Source: Chryseobacterium endalhagicum (GTDB taxonomy: Bacteria > Bacteroidota > Bacteroidia > Flavobacteriales > Weeksellaceae). From it: DNA of 64,000 bases. The stretch lies in contig NZ_JAELVM010000004.1 of NCBI RefSeq assembly GCF_016745235.1, forward strand, positions 1 through 64,000, written 5' to 3'. The notes beneath the pieces are model-generated. The model was given only the letters and a program-made list of their open reading frames with translations, was not told the origin of the DNA and ran no database searches. The position numbers and the translations under genes are program-made. This document shows positions 27,796-35,740 of the stretch, in pieces (position 1 is the stretch's first letter; every line of letters starts with the position of its first letter).

Positions 27796-27819
27796 GTGGT
27801 CCCACCTGGGCTCGAACCA
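27796..27819. repeat. attL: left copy of the 24-bp tRNA 3'-end repeat
   Basis: All 24 bases match 45743-45766 exactly; the core reads TCCCACCTGGGCTCGAACC, which is the acceptor 3' strand and T-arm of the intact tRNA on the minus strand. Identity stops inside the T-stem, after which the sequence belongs to the element. Confidence 0.9.
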
Positions 27820-27979
27820 AAGTACATCTGGGTTACCCCCAGTATCTCTAATCTACTGAGCATGCTGTATATATGATTCAATTACTAATACTCTCTTTTT
27901 AGGGCTATGCCTAAAACTATGCCTTTTCATCCAAAAAAAAACTCCCAACATAATAGTAGTTAGTTATTAGTATTCTTCT

Positions 27980-28690
27980 TTAGATTATATAATTCTTTAT
28001 AGTATCACTTTGCCATATCTCCTTAGAACTCGAATCCATGATGCTGAGCTTTCCTTCCCTATAACCTGCTCCAGTATCTAAATTCCAAATGTTATACTTA
28101 TTCATAGGTTTTGTTTCATCCCAATTAAGTGTAGGAGTATGACCTATGAATATTTCTTTATGGGCTTCAAATATTCTGAATTCTTTTGGAAGCTGTTCTG
28201 TTTTATTATCCATAGCTAATTCCCATAGGGTTCTGTCCCAATAGTATGTGTTAGGATTGTCATTTCCTAGACCACTATGAGAAGTGAATCCTGCATGAAC
28301 ATACCCCCTATTCTTAGTGTCAATATAGAAGTCAAACATTTCATTAAAGAAGTTTAAATGCTCTTCACTATCTAAATAACCTGTTTTGATATAAGAATCA
28401 ATAGTTTCTGTACCACCATTCATTAACCACTCCATACTGATTTCTCCTGATTTTAACCATTTATGACAGTAATCATCATGATTACCTTTAATAAATAAGG
28501 GTTTGTATAAACATTCTTCTGAAAGCTCAATATAGAATTGAACTAATTCAGCACTTTCTTTACCTCTATCAACTACATCTCCTAAGTTTATTAATAAGTC
28601 TTCATTTGGATTGAATTTACAGCTTTCCAAGACCTGTTTTACAGCTTTTAAAGCCCCATGGTTGTCAGTTGTGATAAGTATTCTTCCCAT
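27980..28690 (-). CDS. PPP-type metallophosphoesterase
   Basis: A 236-residue cytosolic phosphoesterase of the serine/threonine phosphatase or diadenosine tetraphosphatase type. The metal motifs are in order: D9-N-H11-G, G37-D-V-V-D-R-G43 and G69-N-H-D72, followed by YVHAGF and FIGHTPT with the later His ligands. Typical PrpA/ApaH-like proteins have this size. The substrate is unknown. It ends a leftward run of four small genes at the left end of the element, 40 bases after its neighbour. Confidence 0.85.
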   Translation of the reverse strand: MGRILITTDNHGALKAVKQVLESCKFNPNEDLLINLGDVVDRGKESAELVQFYIELSEECLYKPLFIKGNHDDYCHKWLKSGEISMEWLMNGGTETIDSYIKTGYLDSEEHLNFFNEMFDFYIDTKNRGYVHAGFTSHSGLGNDNPNTYYWDRTLWELAMDNKTEQLPKEFRIFEAHKEIFIGHTPTLNWDETKPMNKYNIWNLDTGAGYREGKLSIMDSSSKEIWQSDTIKNYII

Positions 28691-28730
28691 TTTATATTTT
28701 TATATTAATGTTAATAATGATTTCAAAGCT

Positions 28731-29153
28731 TTATTCCAGTAAGGTTTTGATGTAAGCAAAGGAGTTTGAAAAGTAAATCAACCTTATTTCTTTATTTACA
28801 GGAAAGTAGATATTCCAATAAGTCACTTTGCTAGTTATAAACTTGTGAATAATCATACCATCAGGAAGAACTTCAGGGCTCACTCTAATGGCTCTCTCTG
28901 ATAAGGCTTTATTGAGCCTTTTGTAATAGTGTTCAGATTTCTTATCAAACTCAAGGATTACAACTTCCAGTATATCCCAATAGAATATAAGCTCTGTTCT
29001 GTGAGGTATGAAGTTTAAGAACTTCTTAATCTCACTTCCTACCCATATATAGCTACAATAAGAATTATCAGGGATGCTGTCTGATATGCTCATTAGGTTT
29101 AGTTCCCACTTATCATATTGGTAGCCTATACGAAATGGTATTTTGGGTTTCAT
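28731..29153 (-). CDS. Hypothetical protein, 140 residues
   Basis: Not recognised. No signal peptide or membrane segment. It contains many aromatic residues, with SYIWVGSEIKKFLNFI, ELIFYWDILEVVILEFDKK and YWNIYFPVNKEIRLIYF. Located between the secreted 137-residue protein and the phosphoesterase, all on the same strand with short spacers. A short hairpin (ACCACCTGCTTTGAGGTGGT, about 29172-29191) lies in the spacer upstream. Confidence 0.55.
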   Translation of the reverse strand: MKPKIPFRIGYQYDKWELNLMSISDSIPDNSYCSYIWVGSEIKKFLNFIPHRTELIFYWDILEVVILEFDKKSEHYYKRLNKALSERAIRVSPEVLPDGMIIHKFITSKVTYWNIYFPVNKEIRLIYFSNSFAYIKTLLE

Positions 29154-29218
29154 ATTAGTTTTGAGATTAAAAAACCACCTGCTTTGAGGTGGTTATAAGT
29201 ATTATTGTCCTGTAAAGC

Positions 29219-29632
29219 TTATTCTTTTCTACATACAGTTTTATAAATGGTTTCAATAACTGAGTTTGGTACAACAGGTTTGGGTTCATCAGATATAGGA
29301 AAATCATGTGTCCCTATAACTTTTCCAGCACTATCATACTTGATTGTATTCTTGAACAAATATGTTTTTACTAAACATGAGATTCTCATCAGAGTTAAAA
29401 AGTATCCTCCTCCAGTGGTAGAATATTTCCCTGACTTGGTTTTTATTTTCTTTAATGGGGTTCCTGTTTTTAACCAGAAGTCAGTGTATAATCCCATATT
29501 ACTATCTACGTCACTTGATATTTGGTAGTAATAATCAGTACCATCTTTGCTAGTAGTAACATACAGGAACCCATCTTGTGAATAAAGACAAGCTGATATT
29601 GTCATTATGAATAATAGTAAAATCTTTCTCAT
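29219..29632 (-). CDS. Secreted hypothetical protein, 137 residues
   Basis: The signal peptide MRKILLLFIMTISACLYSQ is clear. The mature part contains FLYVTTSKDGTDYYYQISSD, FWLKTGTPLKKIKTKSGKYS and a final Lys/Arg-rich tail with one Cys. No family is recognised. It starts six bases after the DUF2846-like gene, so the two are co-transcribed and probably both exported to the periplasm or cell surface. Confidence 0.6.
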   Translation of the reverse strand: MRKILLLFIMTISACLYSQDGFLYVTTSKDGTDYYYQISSDVDSNMGLYTDFWLKTGTPLKKIKTKSGKYSTTGGGYFLTLMRISCLVKTYLFKNTIKYDSAGKVIGTHDFPISDEPKPVVPNSVIETIYKTVCRKE

Positions 29633-29638
29633 ATTACT

Positions 29639-30103
29639 TTAGTTTACATATTTCACTTTAGGTTGTGGGAACTTTTTAATGTATTCTTTTGCTTTTTCAG
29701 GCTCAATAATATCAAAAGAAGCTTTTCCTGTTGTCAGACCATAAGCAGGGCTAAGTCTTATGTAATAGGTCTTTCCTTCTTTAGCATTTACAGTAAAGAA
29801 ATCTTTGTTTTCAGTCTGATCCTTTCTAATCTTATTACCCTCAAAAGCTCCTTCTAAATTATATGTACCTGCATTTACATCCCAACACAGGTAGTTCTTA
29901 TAATCAAGTCTGCCTATCATATCTCCATTAGATGATAGAGTTATATAGTAATGGCTTAACTTCCCTGTTGGTCTTATAATATAGATTCTAGCTTTACTAG
30001 GAGATACCTCAGAGTTTATGTCTGGAAATTCTACATATTGAGATGTTTGAGAGTATAAATAAGTTGAACATATCAAGATGAATAGTAGTAAAGTTTTTTT
30101 CAT
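29639..30103 (-). CDS. Secreted DUF2846-like protein
   Basis: A 154-residue exported protein: signal peptide MKKTLLLFILICSTYLYSQ, then ARIYIIRPTGKLSHYYITLS, MIGRLDYKNYLCWDVNAGTY and EGKTYYIRLSPAYGL. The layout (a RIY.-RP strand, a turn, a Y...V.AG.Y strand, then KTYY.R) is that of the DUF2846 family, whose function is not known. First gene of the leftward run; its start is divergent from the XRE regulator, which may control it. Confidence 0.65.
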   Translation of the reverse strand: MKKTLLLFILICSTYLYSQTSQYVEFPDINSEVSPSKARIYIIRPTGKLSHYYITLSSNGDMIGRLDYKNYLCWDVNAGTYNLEGAFEGNKIRKDQTENKDFFTVNAKEGKTYYIRLSPAYGLTTGKASFDIIEPEKAKEYIKKFPQPKVKYVN

Positions 30104-30154
30104 TGTTTTAAGTTTATTTTAGTTAGCAAATTACTTGTAAATCTTGGTTGTACC

Positions 30155-30170
30155 TTATGGGAATCCATAA
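30155..30170. promoter_or_regulatory. Palindrome TTATGG/CCATAA
   Basis: A perfect six-base inverted repeat around GAAT, in the divergent region between the DUF2846-like gene and the XRE regulator. It is a candidate binding site. Confidence 0.35.
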
Positions 30171-30233
30171 AGTGACAGAATGCGATGTTGTCATATATGG
30201 CATTACAAACTGTAAATATATTAAGTTCCTTTG

Positions 30234-30253
30234 ACTTGACAAATATGACAAGT
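30234..30253. promoter_or_regulatory. Candidate operator of the XRE regulator
   Basis: An imperfect eight-base palindrome, ACTTGACA then AATA then TGACAAGT. It ends on the first base of the TTG start and directly follows the promoter-like TTCCTTTG at 30226-30233, so a bound regulator would block its own transcription start. Confidence 0.5.
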
Positions 30254-30489
30254 TGGAAAAATCTGAAATATTAAAATTAATTGGTAAAAGAATTAAAGAG
30301 CTGAGAGTACAAAAAGGTATTTCTCAAGCAGATTTAGTGGGCAGAATGGAAGGAAATATTGATCCTACTAATATATCAAGAATTGAAGCTGGCAGAACTA
30401 ATCCTACAGTTATAACGCTATATAGAATAGCAGAAGCTTTAGAAATTAAGCTTATTGATCTATTAAATATTGAAGCTTCTGAAAGGTAA
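30253..30489 (+). CDS. XRE-family transcriptional regulator
   Basis: A 78-residue Cro/C1-type helix-turn-helix protein. LIGKRIKELRVQKGISQADL and NISRIEAGRTNPTVITLYR are the classical helices, with the tail EALEIKLIDLLNI. The only usable start is TTG at 30253, since an in-frame stop lies just upstream and the next ATG would remove half the domain. Small stand-alone XRE proteins commonly control integrative elements; here the palindrome overlapping its start suggests autoregulation. Confidence 0.85.
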   Translation: MEKSEILKLIGKRIKELRVQKGISQADLVGRMEGNIDPTNISRIEAGRTNPTVITLYRIAEALEIKLIDLLNIEASER

Positions 30490-30490
30490 G

Positions 30491-30668
30491 ATTTGGCTAT
30501 TATGATTTCTGGGCTTTTAGAACTTTTCTTTCCCCCCATCTATCTCCCTTTTAATCTAGCACCTCTGAGTATCTATTTCATTACTTAAGAGCTTTATTTG
30601 TTAATCCAGTATACACTAGAATATTATAATTTGGCTATATTATATATGTGATAGGATTTGGCTATTAT
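30491..30668. repeat. Three copies of an ATTTGGCTATTAT repeat
   Basis: The word occurs at 30491-30503 and 30656-30668 exactly, and at 30629-30643 with two extra bases (ATTTGGCTATATTAT), all in the same orientation, in an AT-rich stretch without a gene (30490-30779). It looks like iterons or multiple sites for one protein, possibly a replication initiator or the regulator next door. Confidence 0.55.
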
Positions 30669-30779
30669 CTTTAAATTCAGTTAGCTTAGGATAGTATTTA
30701 GATCCTATGTGCGAGTGTGAATAATATTAAAAAATAAATCAATGGTCCTAGATTACATATAGAGAGGACTCCACATTAA

Positions 30780-31226
30780 CTACAATAACCCCTCATCAGC
30801 AAAACTAAAATAGTTCTCCTTTGAGATAATTAAATGATCTAAAAGGTTTATTCCCATAACATCACATGCAGACTTTAATTTCTTTGTAATATCTAGATCC
30901 GCTTTACTAGGTTTAAGATTTCCAGTAGGATGATTGTGAACTAAAATAATACCTGTTGCTATAGCTTTTAAAGTCACTGATAATATTAATCTAATATCAA
31001 CTATGCTAGATGATATACCTCCTCTAGATAAAGAATAAAAGCCTATCACCATAAGGGCATCATTGAGAAATATTACTTTCACTTCTTCTTGTATTTGAAT
31101 AGTATTAAGATTCCATAGATTCATAACAATATCATAACTGTCATCACTGTTGCTTATTTTTTGTTCTGGACTTATATTGTTAGAATAAGAAACAAGTAAT
31201 TCTACAACTTTTGCATTTGTTTTCAT
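30780..31226 (-). CDS. RadC-like JAB/MPN domain protein
   Basis: A 148-residue protein containing the RadC C-terminal JAB domain, with E48 and H97-N-H99-P-TGNLKPS107KAD110 as the JAMM metal signature, and RLILSVTLKAIATGIILVH before it. Compared with chromosomal RadC of about 220 residues the HhH N-terminus is missing, as is usual for copies on mobile elements. The family's role is unsettled. No close partner; it lies between the iteron-like region and a small hypothetical gene. Confidence 0.85.
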   Translation of the reverse strand: MKTNAKVVELLVSYSNNISPEQKISNSDDSYDIVMNLWNLNTIQIQEEVKVIFLNDALMVIGFYSLSRGGISSSIVDIRLILSVTLKAIATGIILVHNHPTGNLKPSKADLDITKKLKSACDVMGINLLDHLIISKENYFSFADEGLL

Positions 31227-31268
31227 GTAAGGATTAAGGTTGTTAGTTAGTAAATGGGATGAGAATTG

Positions 31269-31321
31269 AAATGTCCATTCTGTGTGGTAATACTATATAC
31301 TTCTGCACAAAATGGACATTT
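31269..31321. repeat. 16-bp inverted repeat
   Basis: Arms AAATGTCCATTCTGTG and CACAAAATGGACATTT match at 15 of 16 positions around a 21-base spacer. A short T run follows on the plus strand. It could be a terminator for rightward transcription, a protein site, or a recombination or nicking site. Confidence 0.55.
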
Positions 31322-31416
31322 TTATTATGGAAAAGAAAAAATACATCCAAAATTCTTAACCCTTATATATGGACTCAGGAAAAATGGACGTATTAAGTCT
31401 TTATGCTTTAGAATGA

Positions 31417-31767
31417 CTATGCAAAGGCTTCTTCAAGTTGTTTTGCTAGTTTCTCCTCAGAACTTTCTACACCTTCAGGAAGATAGATGTATTTGTGATT
31501 AAGGGTAACTTCCTCTCCAGATTCTTTGATAGTATACTGATAAGGCTCTGTAGTAACCTTAACAATCTTACCTGACATCTCAAAGCCTATTAAGCCTATA
31601 CAGGTCTGTTCATCAAATGTGGTTGATAGAGTTGCTCTTTTAGCTGTGGCATAGTATTGACCTGTAGTCTTGCTTAATACCATTTCAATTCCACCTTGTA
31701 CCTCTAGAAGATAAAAGTTTGTTCCATCCTCTTTTTGTCTTGTTGTGTAACTGATAATTCTTACCAT
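31417..31767 (-). CDS. Hypothetical protein, 116 residues
   Basis: A soluble beta-rich protein with MVRIISYTTRQKEDGTNFYL, GQYYATAKRATLSTTF, VTTEPYQYTIKESGEEV and an acidic, Glu-rich C-terminus. It resembles small hypothetical proteins of Bacteroidetes mobile elements, but I cannot name the family. The ATG at 31767 is chosen; the longer frame runs into a structured noncoding region. Confidence 0.55.
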   Translation of the reverse strand: MVRIISYTTRQKEDGTNFYLLEVQGGIEMVLSKTTGQYYATAKRATLSTTFDEQTCIGLIGFEMSGKIVKVTTEPYQYTIKESGEEVTLNHKYIYLPEGVESSEEKLAKQLEEAFA

Positions 31768-31794
31768 TGTTTTTGATTTTTGAGTTAAAGAATG

Positions 31795-31935
31795 ACCTCT
31801 CTGGGAAGCAAGCTTACAGTAAACCAAACCTTACTTTCAACTAAAGCTCAATCTGCCTGCAAAACTTGTTTTCCCAGAAAAAAGGTATGGGGGAGTTTCC
31901 CCATTCCAACATAGGTGGGGGTGTTCTCTCAGGGG
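31795..31935. other. Structured noncoding region, relatively GC-rich
   Basis: Within an AT-rich element this stretch stands out. TCTGGGAAGCAAG (about 31799) pairs imperfectly with CTTGTTTTCCCAGA (about 31867). A compact GGGGA/TCCCC hairpin follows near 31891-31903 and a G-run near 31915. It may be a replication or transfer origin, an ncRNA or a leader; nothing in the sequence decides between these. The gap to 32118 holds only AT-rich DNA. Confidence 0.4.
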
Positions 31936-32118
31936 CATTCACATGAAAATAAGCTCTACAAAAATTTTATTTTTTATAAATTTTTCCAGAGTGCAAGAGA
32001 TAAGCTGAAGGTTGGGTAAGCGTAATATGAGAATAAACTATTTTTTTTATAAATCTTTAATAAATTGTTACATAGATAGTTGAAAAAATGTATTTTTAAA
32101 ATTATAATTATATCACAC

Positions 32119-33957
32119 ATGGCATTTTCAAGGATAATTCCAGGATGGGAAGTATTAAATAATTTTAAACAACCTTTAACTTTAGGCGAAAAATATATTA
32201 TTAATTATTTAGATATAAATCTGCCAAAAGATGAATTGCATGATTCCAATAGTGATTTAATCAGTTATAATGGGTGGCTAATTTTTGTACAACCATATTT
32301 AAATGGCAATAGACCAGATATAATATTGTTCCACCCACATAAAGGAGTTCAGATTATAGAAGTGAAAGATTGGAACCTTAAAAATTATTCATCCCAAAAA
32401 ATTAATGGTAACAAAGTACAATTTTATGTACATGATATAAGAGGAGAATACCCAATAAAATCACCTTTATTACAAGCTAAATTTTATAGGACAAAGCTAA
32501 TTGGAGAGTTAGTTCCACAAATAGGTGAATATTTGGATAAAATTGAACAAGTTTTAGTCTGTTACTCTGTTTATTTTCATAATGCAACTACTGAGGAAGC
32601 AAAAAGCTTTATTAAATCCAGTGAGAGTATATATAAATATCATCCTGTATTTGGTTTTGATAGTTTAAAAGAAAACAAACTATCAGAAATTATACCTGAA
32701 CTTAGATATAAATATTCAAAATGGGATAAAAGTTTTAACAAGGAAGTATTATTTTGGTTAATTCCTCCTTTTCATTCTCTTGAACAAACAATACGAATTG
32801 ATTTAACTCCTGAACAGAAAGTTGCTTCTAATCCTCAAAAGGGGCATCATAGAGTTAGAGGTATTGCAGGTAGTGGAAAAACTTTAGTAATGGCTTATAG
32901 AGCAGGAAAGTTAGCATCAGAAGGTAAGAGAGTTTTAATTCTTACTTTCAATATAACCTTATGGCATTATATAAGAGATATGATTCAAAGAAGCCCATTT
33001 GAGTTTTCTTGGAGCCAAATTACTTTTGACCATTTTCATGGCTTTTGCAAAACTTACTTGAATAATTTAGGAGTAAGCTTGCCTCAACATAGTAAAAATT
33101 TACAAGAGTATTTCAAAACTACTATTCCTAGTATTGTAAATAATTATATTCATCAGATTAGTGAACAAGATAAGTATGATGCTATTTTAATAGATGAGGG
33201 TCAAGATTATTTTATGGAATGGTATTTAATGCTTTGTAATTTCCTTACTCATAATGATGAAATACTGGTTTTGTGTGATAAAAGACAAAATATTTATTCT
33301 AGAAATATGGAGTGGCTAGATAGAAGGAAAACTGAAGTTAAAAAATTTGGAGATTGGTATGAACTGAAAAATAATCTAAGATTACCTGTAAAAATATTTG
33401 AACTAACAAATAAGTTTAGTGAAACATTCAATCTTAATCAGGATGTTAAGCTTAATAATAAATACAATACTGGGCAATTAAACTTCGAGGAAGAACATTT
33501 TTTATGGTGGAATATTGAACCAATGAAATGGATGGATAAAATCTTTGAAGCTTTTGATTTGATAAAACATAAAGCTGACTATAAGCATAATTCAGATATA
33601 GCAATATTATTACCTGATTCTTTATTAGGATATCAATGTGTAGAATATTTTTATTCAAGAAAGAATTTATATGTAAATCACGTCTTTGAAAAAGAAAATG
33701 AAAAAAAGCTACACACCCACAAAAGAGCATTTTGGATGGGAGATGGAAAACTAAAGTTATCAACAATTCACAGTTTTAAAGGTTGGGAAGTAAAAAATGT
33801 TATTTTGTATATTAACAGGAATGACATAGTAGCTGATGAAGTTCTGGATAAGATTGTTTACACTGCAATGACTAGAACTAAACAAAATCTTGTAGTAATA
33901 AATTCACATGAAAGATATTTTGACTTCTCTAAAAATGTACTAAACAATTGGGATTAG
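32119..33957 (+). CDS. NERD-domain nuclease fused to a UvrD-type helicase
   Basis: A protein of 612 residues. N-terminal NERD domain: NRPDIILFHPHKGVQIIEVK gives the PD-(D/E)xK-like Asp, Glu and Lys. From about residue 235 a superfamily 1 helicase follows: LTPEQKVASNP, Walker A GIAGSGKT, Walker B ILIDEGQD, CDKRQNIYSRN, STIHSFKGWEVKNVILY and YTAMTRTKQNLVVI. Such nuclease-helicase proteins occur in defence islands and may degrade invading DNA; that role is inferred. The ATG at 32119 is preferred over a TTG 13 codons upstream. It is followed by two DUF262 genes on the same strand. Confidence 0.85.
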   Translation: MAFSRIIPGWEVLNNFKQPLTLGEKYIINYLDINLPKDELHDSNSDLISYNGWLIFVQPYLNGNRPDIILFHPHKGVQIIEVKDWNLKNYSSQKINGNKVQFYVHDIRGEYPIKSPLLQAKFYRTKLIGELVPQIGEYLDKIEQVLVCYSVYFHNATTEEAKSFIKSSESIYKYHPVFGFDSLKENKLSEIIPELRYKYSKWDKSFNKEVLFWLIPPFHSLEQTIRIDLTPEQKVASNPQKGHHRVRGIAGSGKTLVMAYRAGKLASEGKRVLILTFNITLWHYIRDMIQRSPFEFSWSQITFDHFHGFCKTYLNNLGVSLPQHSKNLQEYFKTTIPSIVNNYIHQISEQDKYDAILIDEGQDYFMEWYLMLCNFLTHNDEILVLCDKRQNIYSRNMEWLDRRKTEVKKFGDWYELKNNLRLPVKIFELTNKFSETFNLNQDVKLNNKYNTGQLNFEEEHFLWWNIEPMKWMDKIFEAFDLIKHKADYKHNSDIAILLPDSLLGYQCVEYFYSRKNLYVNHVFEKENEKKLHTHKRAFWMGDGKLKLSTIHSFKGWEVKNVILYINRNDIVADEVLDKIVYTAMTRTKQNLVVINSHERYFDFSKNVLNNWD

Positions 33958-34059
33958 ATACACAAAATATTTGATTGATAGGAATTAATAAATTTGTTTT
34001 ATTAACTTTATAATCTTAAAAAAATAATAACCTATTTAATTAAACACGAAATAGAATAA

Positions 34060-35739
34060 ATGGAAAATAGTCTATCACTTAAAACTATTAATGAACTTCA
34101 AGAATTTAATTTTTTTATTCCAAAATATCAGCGAGGCTATAGATGGTCAGTAAATGAAATAGAAGATCTATTAAAAGATATTGCTGACTTTAAGCCTAAA
34201 GAAGTTCAAAATTCTGATAATAAGACTTGGTACTGTCTACAACCTATTGTTGTAAAAAAAATTAGTGACAATAATTATGAAGTTATAGATGGGCAACAAA
34301 GACTTACTTCAATTTACATATTACTTTTTTACTTAAATCAATATTATGCTGAAGATTTTAGAATGAAGCTTTATGAATTGGATTATGAAACCAGACCAAC
34401 ATCAACAGATTTTCTAAAAACAATACATCAAGAAGAAAACTATGATAACATAGATTACTTTTATATGAAAAGAGCTTATGAAGCAATCAAAAGTTGGTTT
34501 ATGAGCAAAGGAAATGATTTTAATAGAAATGACTTTGAATCAAATTTTAAGTTTAACACTAAAGTTATCTGGTACGAGAGTCAAGAAGAAGATTCTGTAG
34601 CCTTATTTACAAGGATTAATATTGGTAAGATTCCCCTTACAAACTCTGAACTAATTAAAGCATTATTCTTAAATAGCTCAAATTTCTCCTTTCATGATGA
34701 AAAATTAAAATTAAGGCAATTAGAAATAGCTTCTGAATGGGATGCTATTGAACAAGCATTACAAAGAGACAAATTCTGGTATTTTCTTACTGCAAATAAA
34801 AAAGCGATCAATAGAATAGAATTCATATTTGAATTGATGAATACAGAAATTGACAGGGATGATAAATATTCAACTTTTAGATTTTTTAGTAATAAATTTC
34901 AAAGGCATTCAAAAAAAGAAATAGAAGAGGTTTGGGGAGATATTAAAAAGCGTTTTCAAAGATTTAATGAATGGTTTGACAATAGAACATTGTTTCATAA
35001 GATAGGGTATCTTATATCTGTTGATTTCATAGATATTAAAGAACTTTATGAAAAATCTTCAGAAATGTCAAAGAGTGAATTTTTAGATTATTTAGATTCA
35101 CTAATTAAAAGAAGTGTTGAAGATATTTTTATTGATGAATTACAGTATTTTGACAAAGATAATGTGAGAAAAGTATTATTGCTATATAACATTGTTACCA
35201 TGTTAAATAATGATAAAGATAACTCATATTTTCCCTTTGAGTATTTTAAAAATGGGCAATGGGATATTGAGCATATCACATCAATAAAAAATAACATGCC
35301 AGATAAAAACAGGTTTGAATGGATTTCAGATGCAAAAATATTTATTGATTTAGAAAATGAGGAAGGTAGACAACTGAGGGAAAGAGCAGAAGCACTTTCT
35401 GAACAAGATTCAAAAAATGACGAAATATTTAAAATATTGTATGAAGATATTATTGCTCATTTTAACAGTAAAATAATTGATGATGATTTAAATGATATAT
35501 CTAATTTAACTTTATTAGATTCAGAAACTAATAGAAGTTATAAAAATGCAGTCTTTCCCCTAAAAAGAAAAACTATTATAGATCGAGATAAAAATGGGAT
35601 ATTTATTCCACTTTGTACAAAAAATGTTTTTTTAAAATATTTTAGTGATTATCCTCCTAAGATTTCATTTTGGACACAAGAAGACAGAGTGAATTATGAA
35701 AATGATTTAAAGAAAATATTATCAAATTATCTAGCTTAA
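34060..35739 (+). CDS. DUF262-DUF1524 (GmrSD-like) protein
   Basis: A 559-residue protein: IPKYQRGYRWSVNEIEDLL and VIDGQQRLTS (77-83) mark the DUF262 ParB-like NTPase/DNase domain. Near the C-terminus WDIEHITSIK and DISNLTLLDSETNRSYKN mark an HNH-type DUF1524 domain. The same architecture is found in GmrSD type IV restriction enzymes and SspE-like phosphorothioate-sensing effectors, which cut modified phage DNA. It starts 102 bases after the NERD-helicase and is followed one base later by a second DUF262 gene. Confidence 0.85.
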   Translation: MENSLSLKTINELQEFNFFIPKYQRGYRWSVNEIEDLLKDIADFKPKEVQNSDNKTWYCLQPIVVKKISDNNYEVIDGQQRLTSIYILLFYLNQYYAEDFRMKLYELDYETRPTSTDFLKTIHQEENYDNIDYFYMKRAYEAIKSWFMSKGNDFNRNDFESNFKFNTKVIWYESQEEDSVALFTRINIGKIPLTNSELIKALFLNSSNFSFHDEKLKLRQLEIASEWDAIEQALQRDKFWYFLTANKKAINRIEFIFELMNTEIDRDDKYSTFRFFSNKFQRHSKKEIEEVWGDIKKRFQRFNEWFDNRTLFHKIGYLISVDFIDIKELYEKSSEMSKSEFLDYLDSLIKRSVEDIFIDELQYFDKDNVRKVLLLYNIVTMLNNDKDNSYFPFEYFKNGQWDIEHITSIKNNMPDKNRFEWISDAKIFIDLENEEGRQLRERAEALSEQDSKNDEIFKILYEDIIAHFNSKIIDDDLNDISNLTLLDSETNRSYKNAVFPLKRKTIIDRDKNGIFIPLCTKNVFLKYFSDYPPKISFWTQEDRVNYENDLKKILSNYLA

Positions 35740-35740
35740 A

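Noticed and set aside
28690-28731. Riboswitch or regulatory RNA before the phosphoesterase
   Set aside because: The gap is only 40 bases and shows no stable structure.
30491-30668. CRISPR array
   Set aside because: Repeats are 13 bases, irregularly spaced, only three in number and without cas genes.
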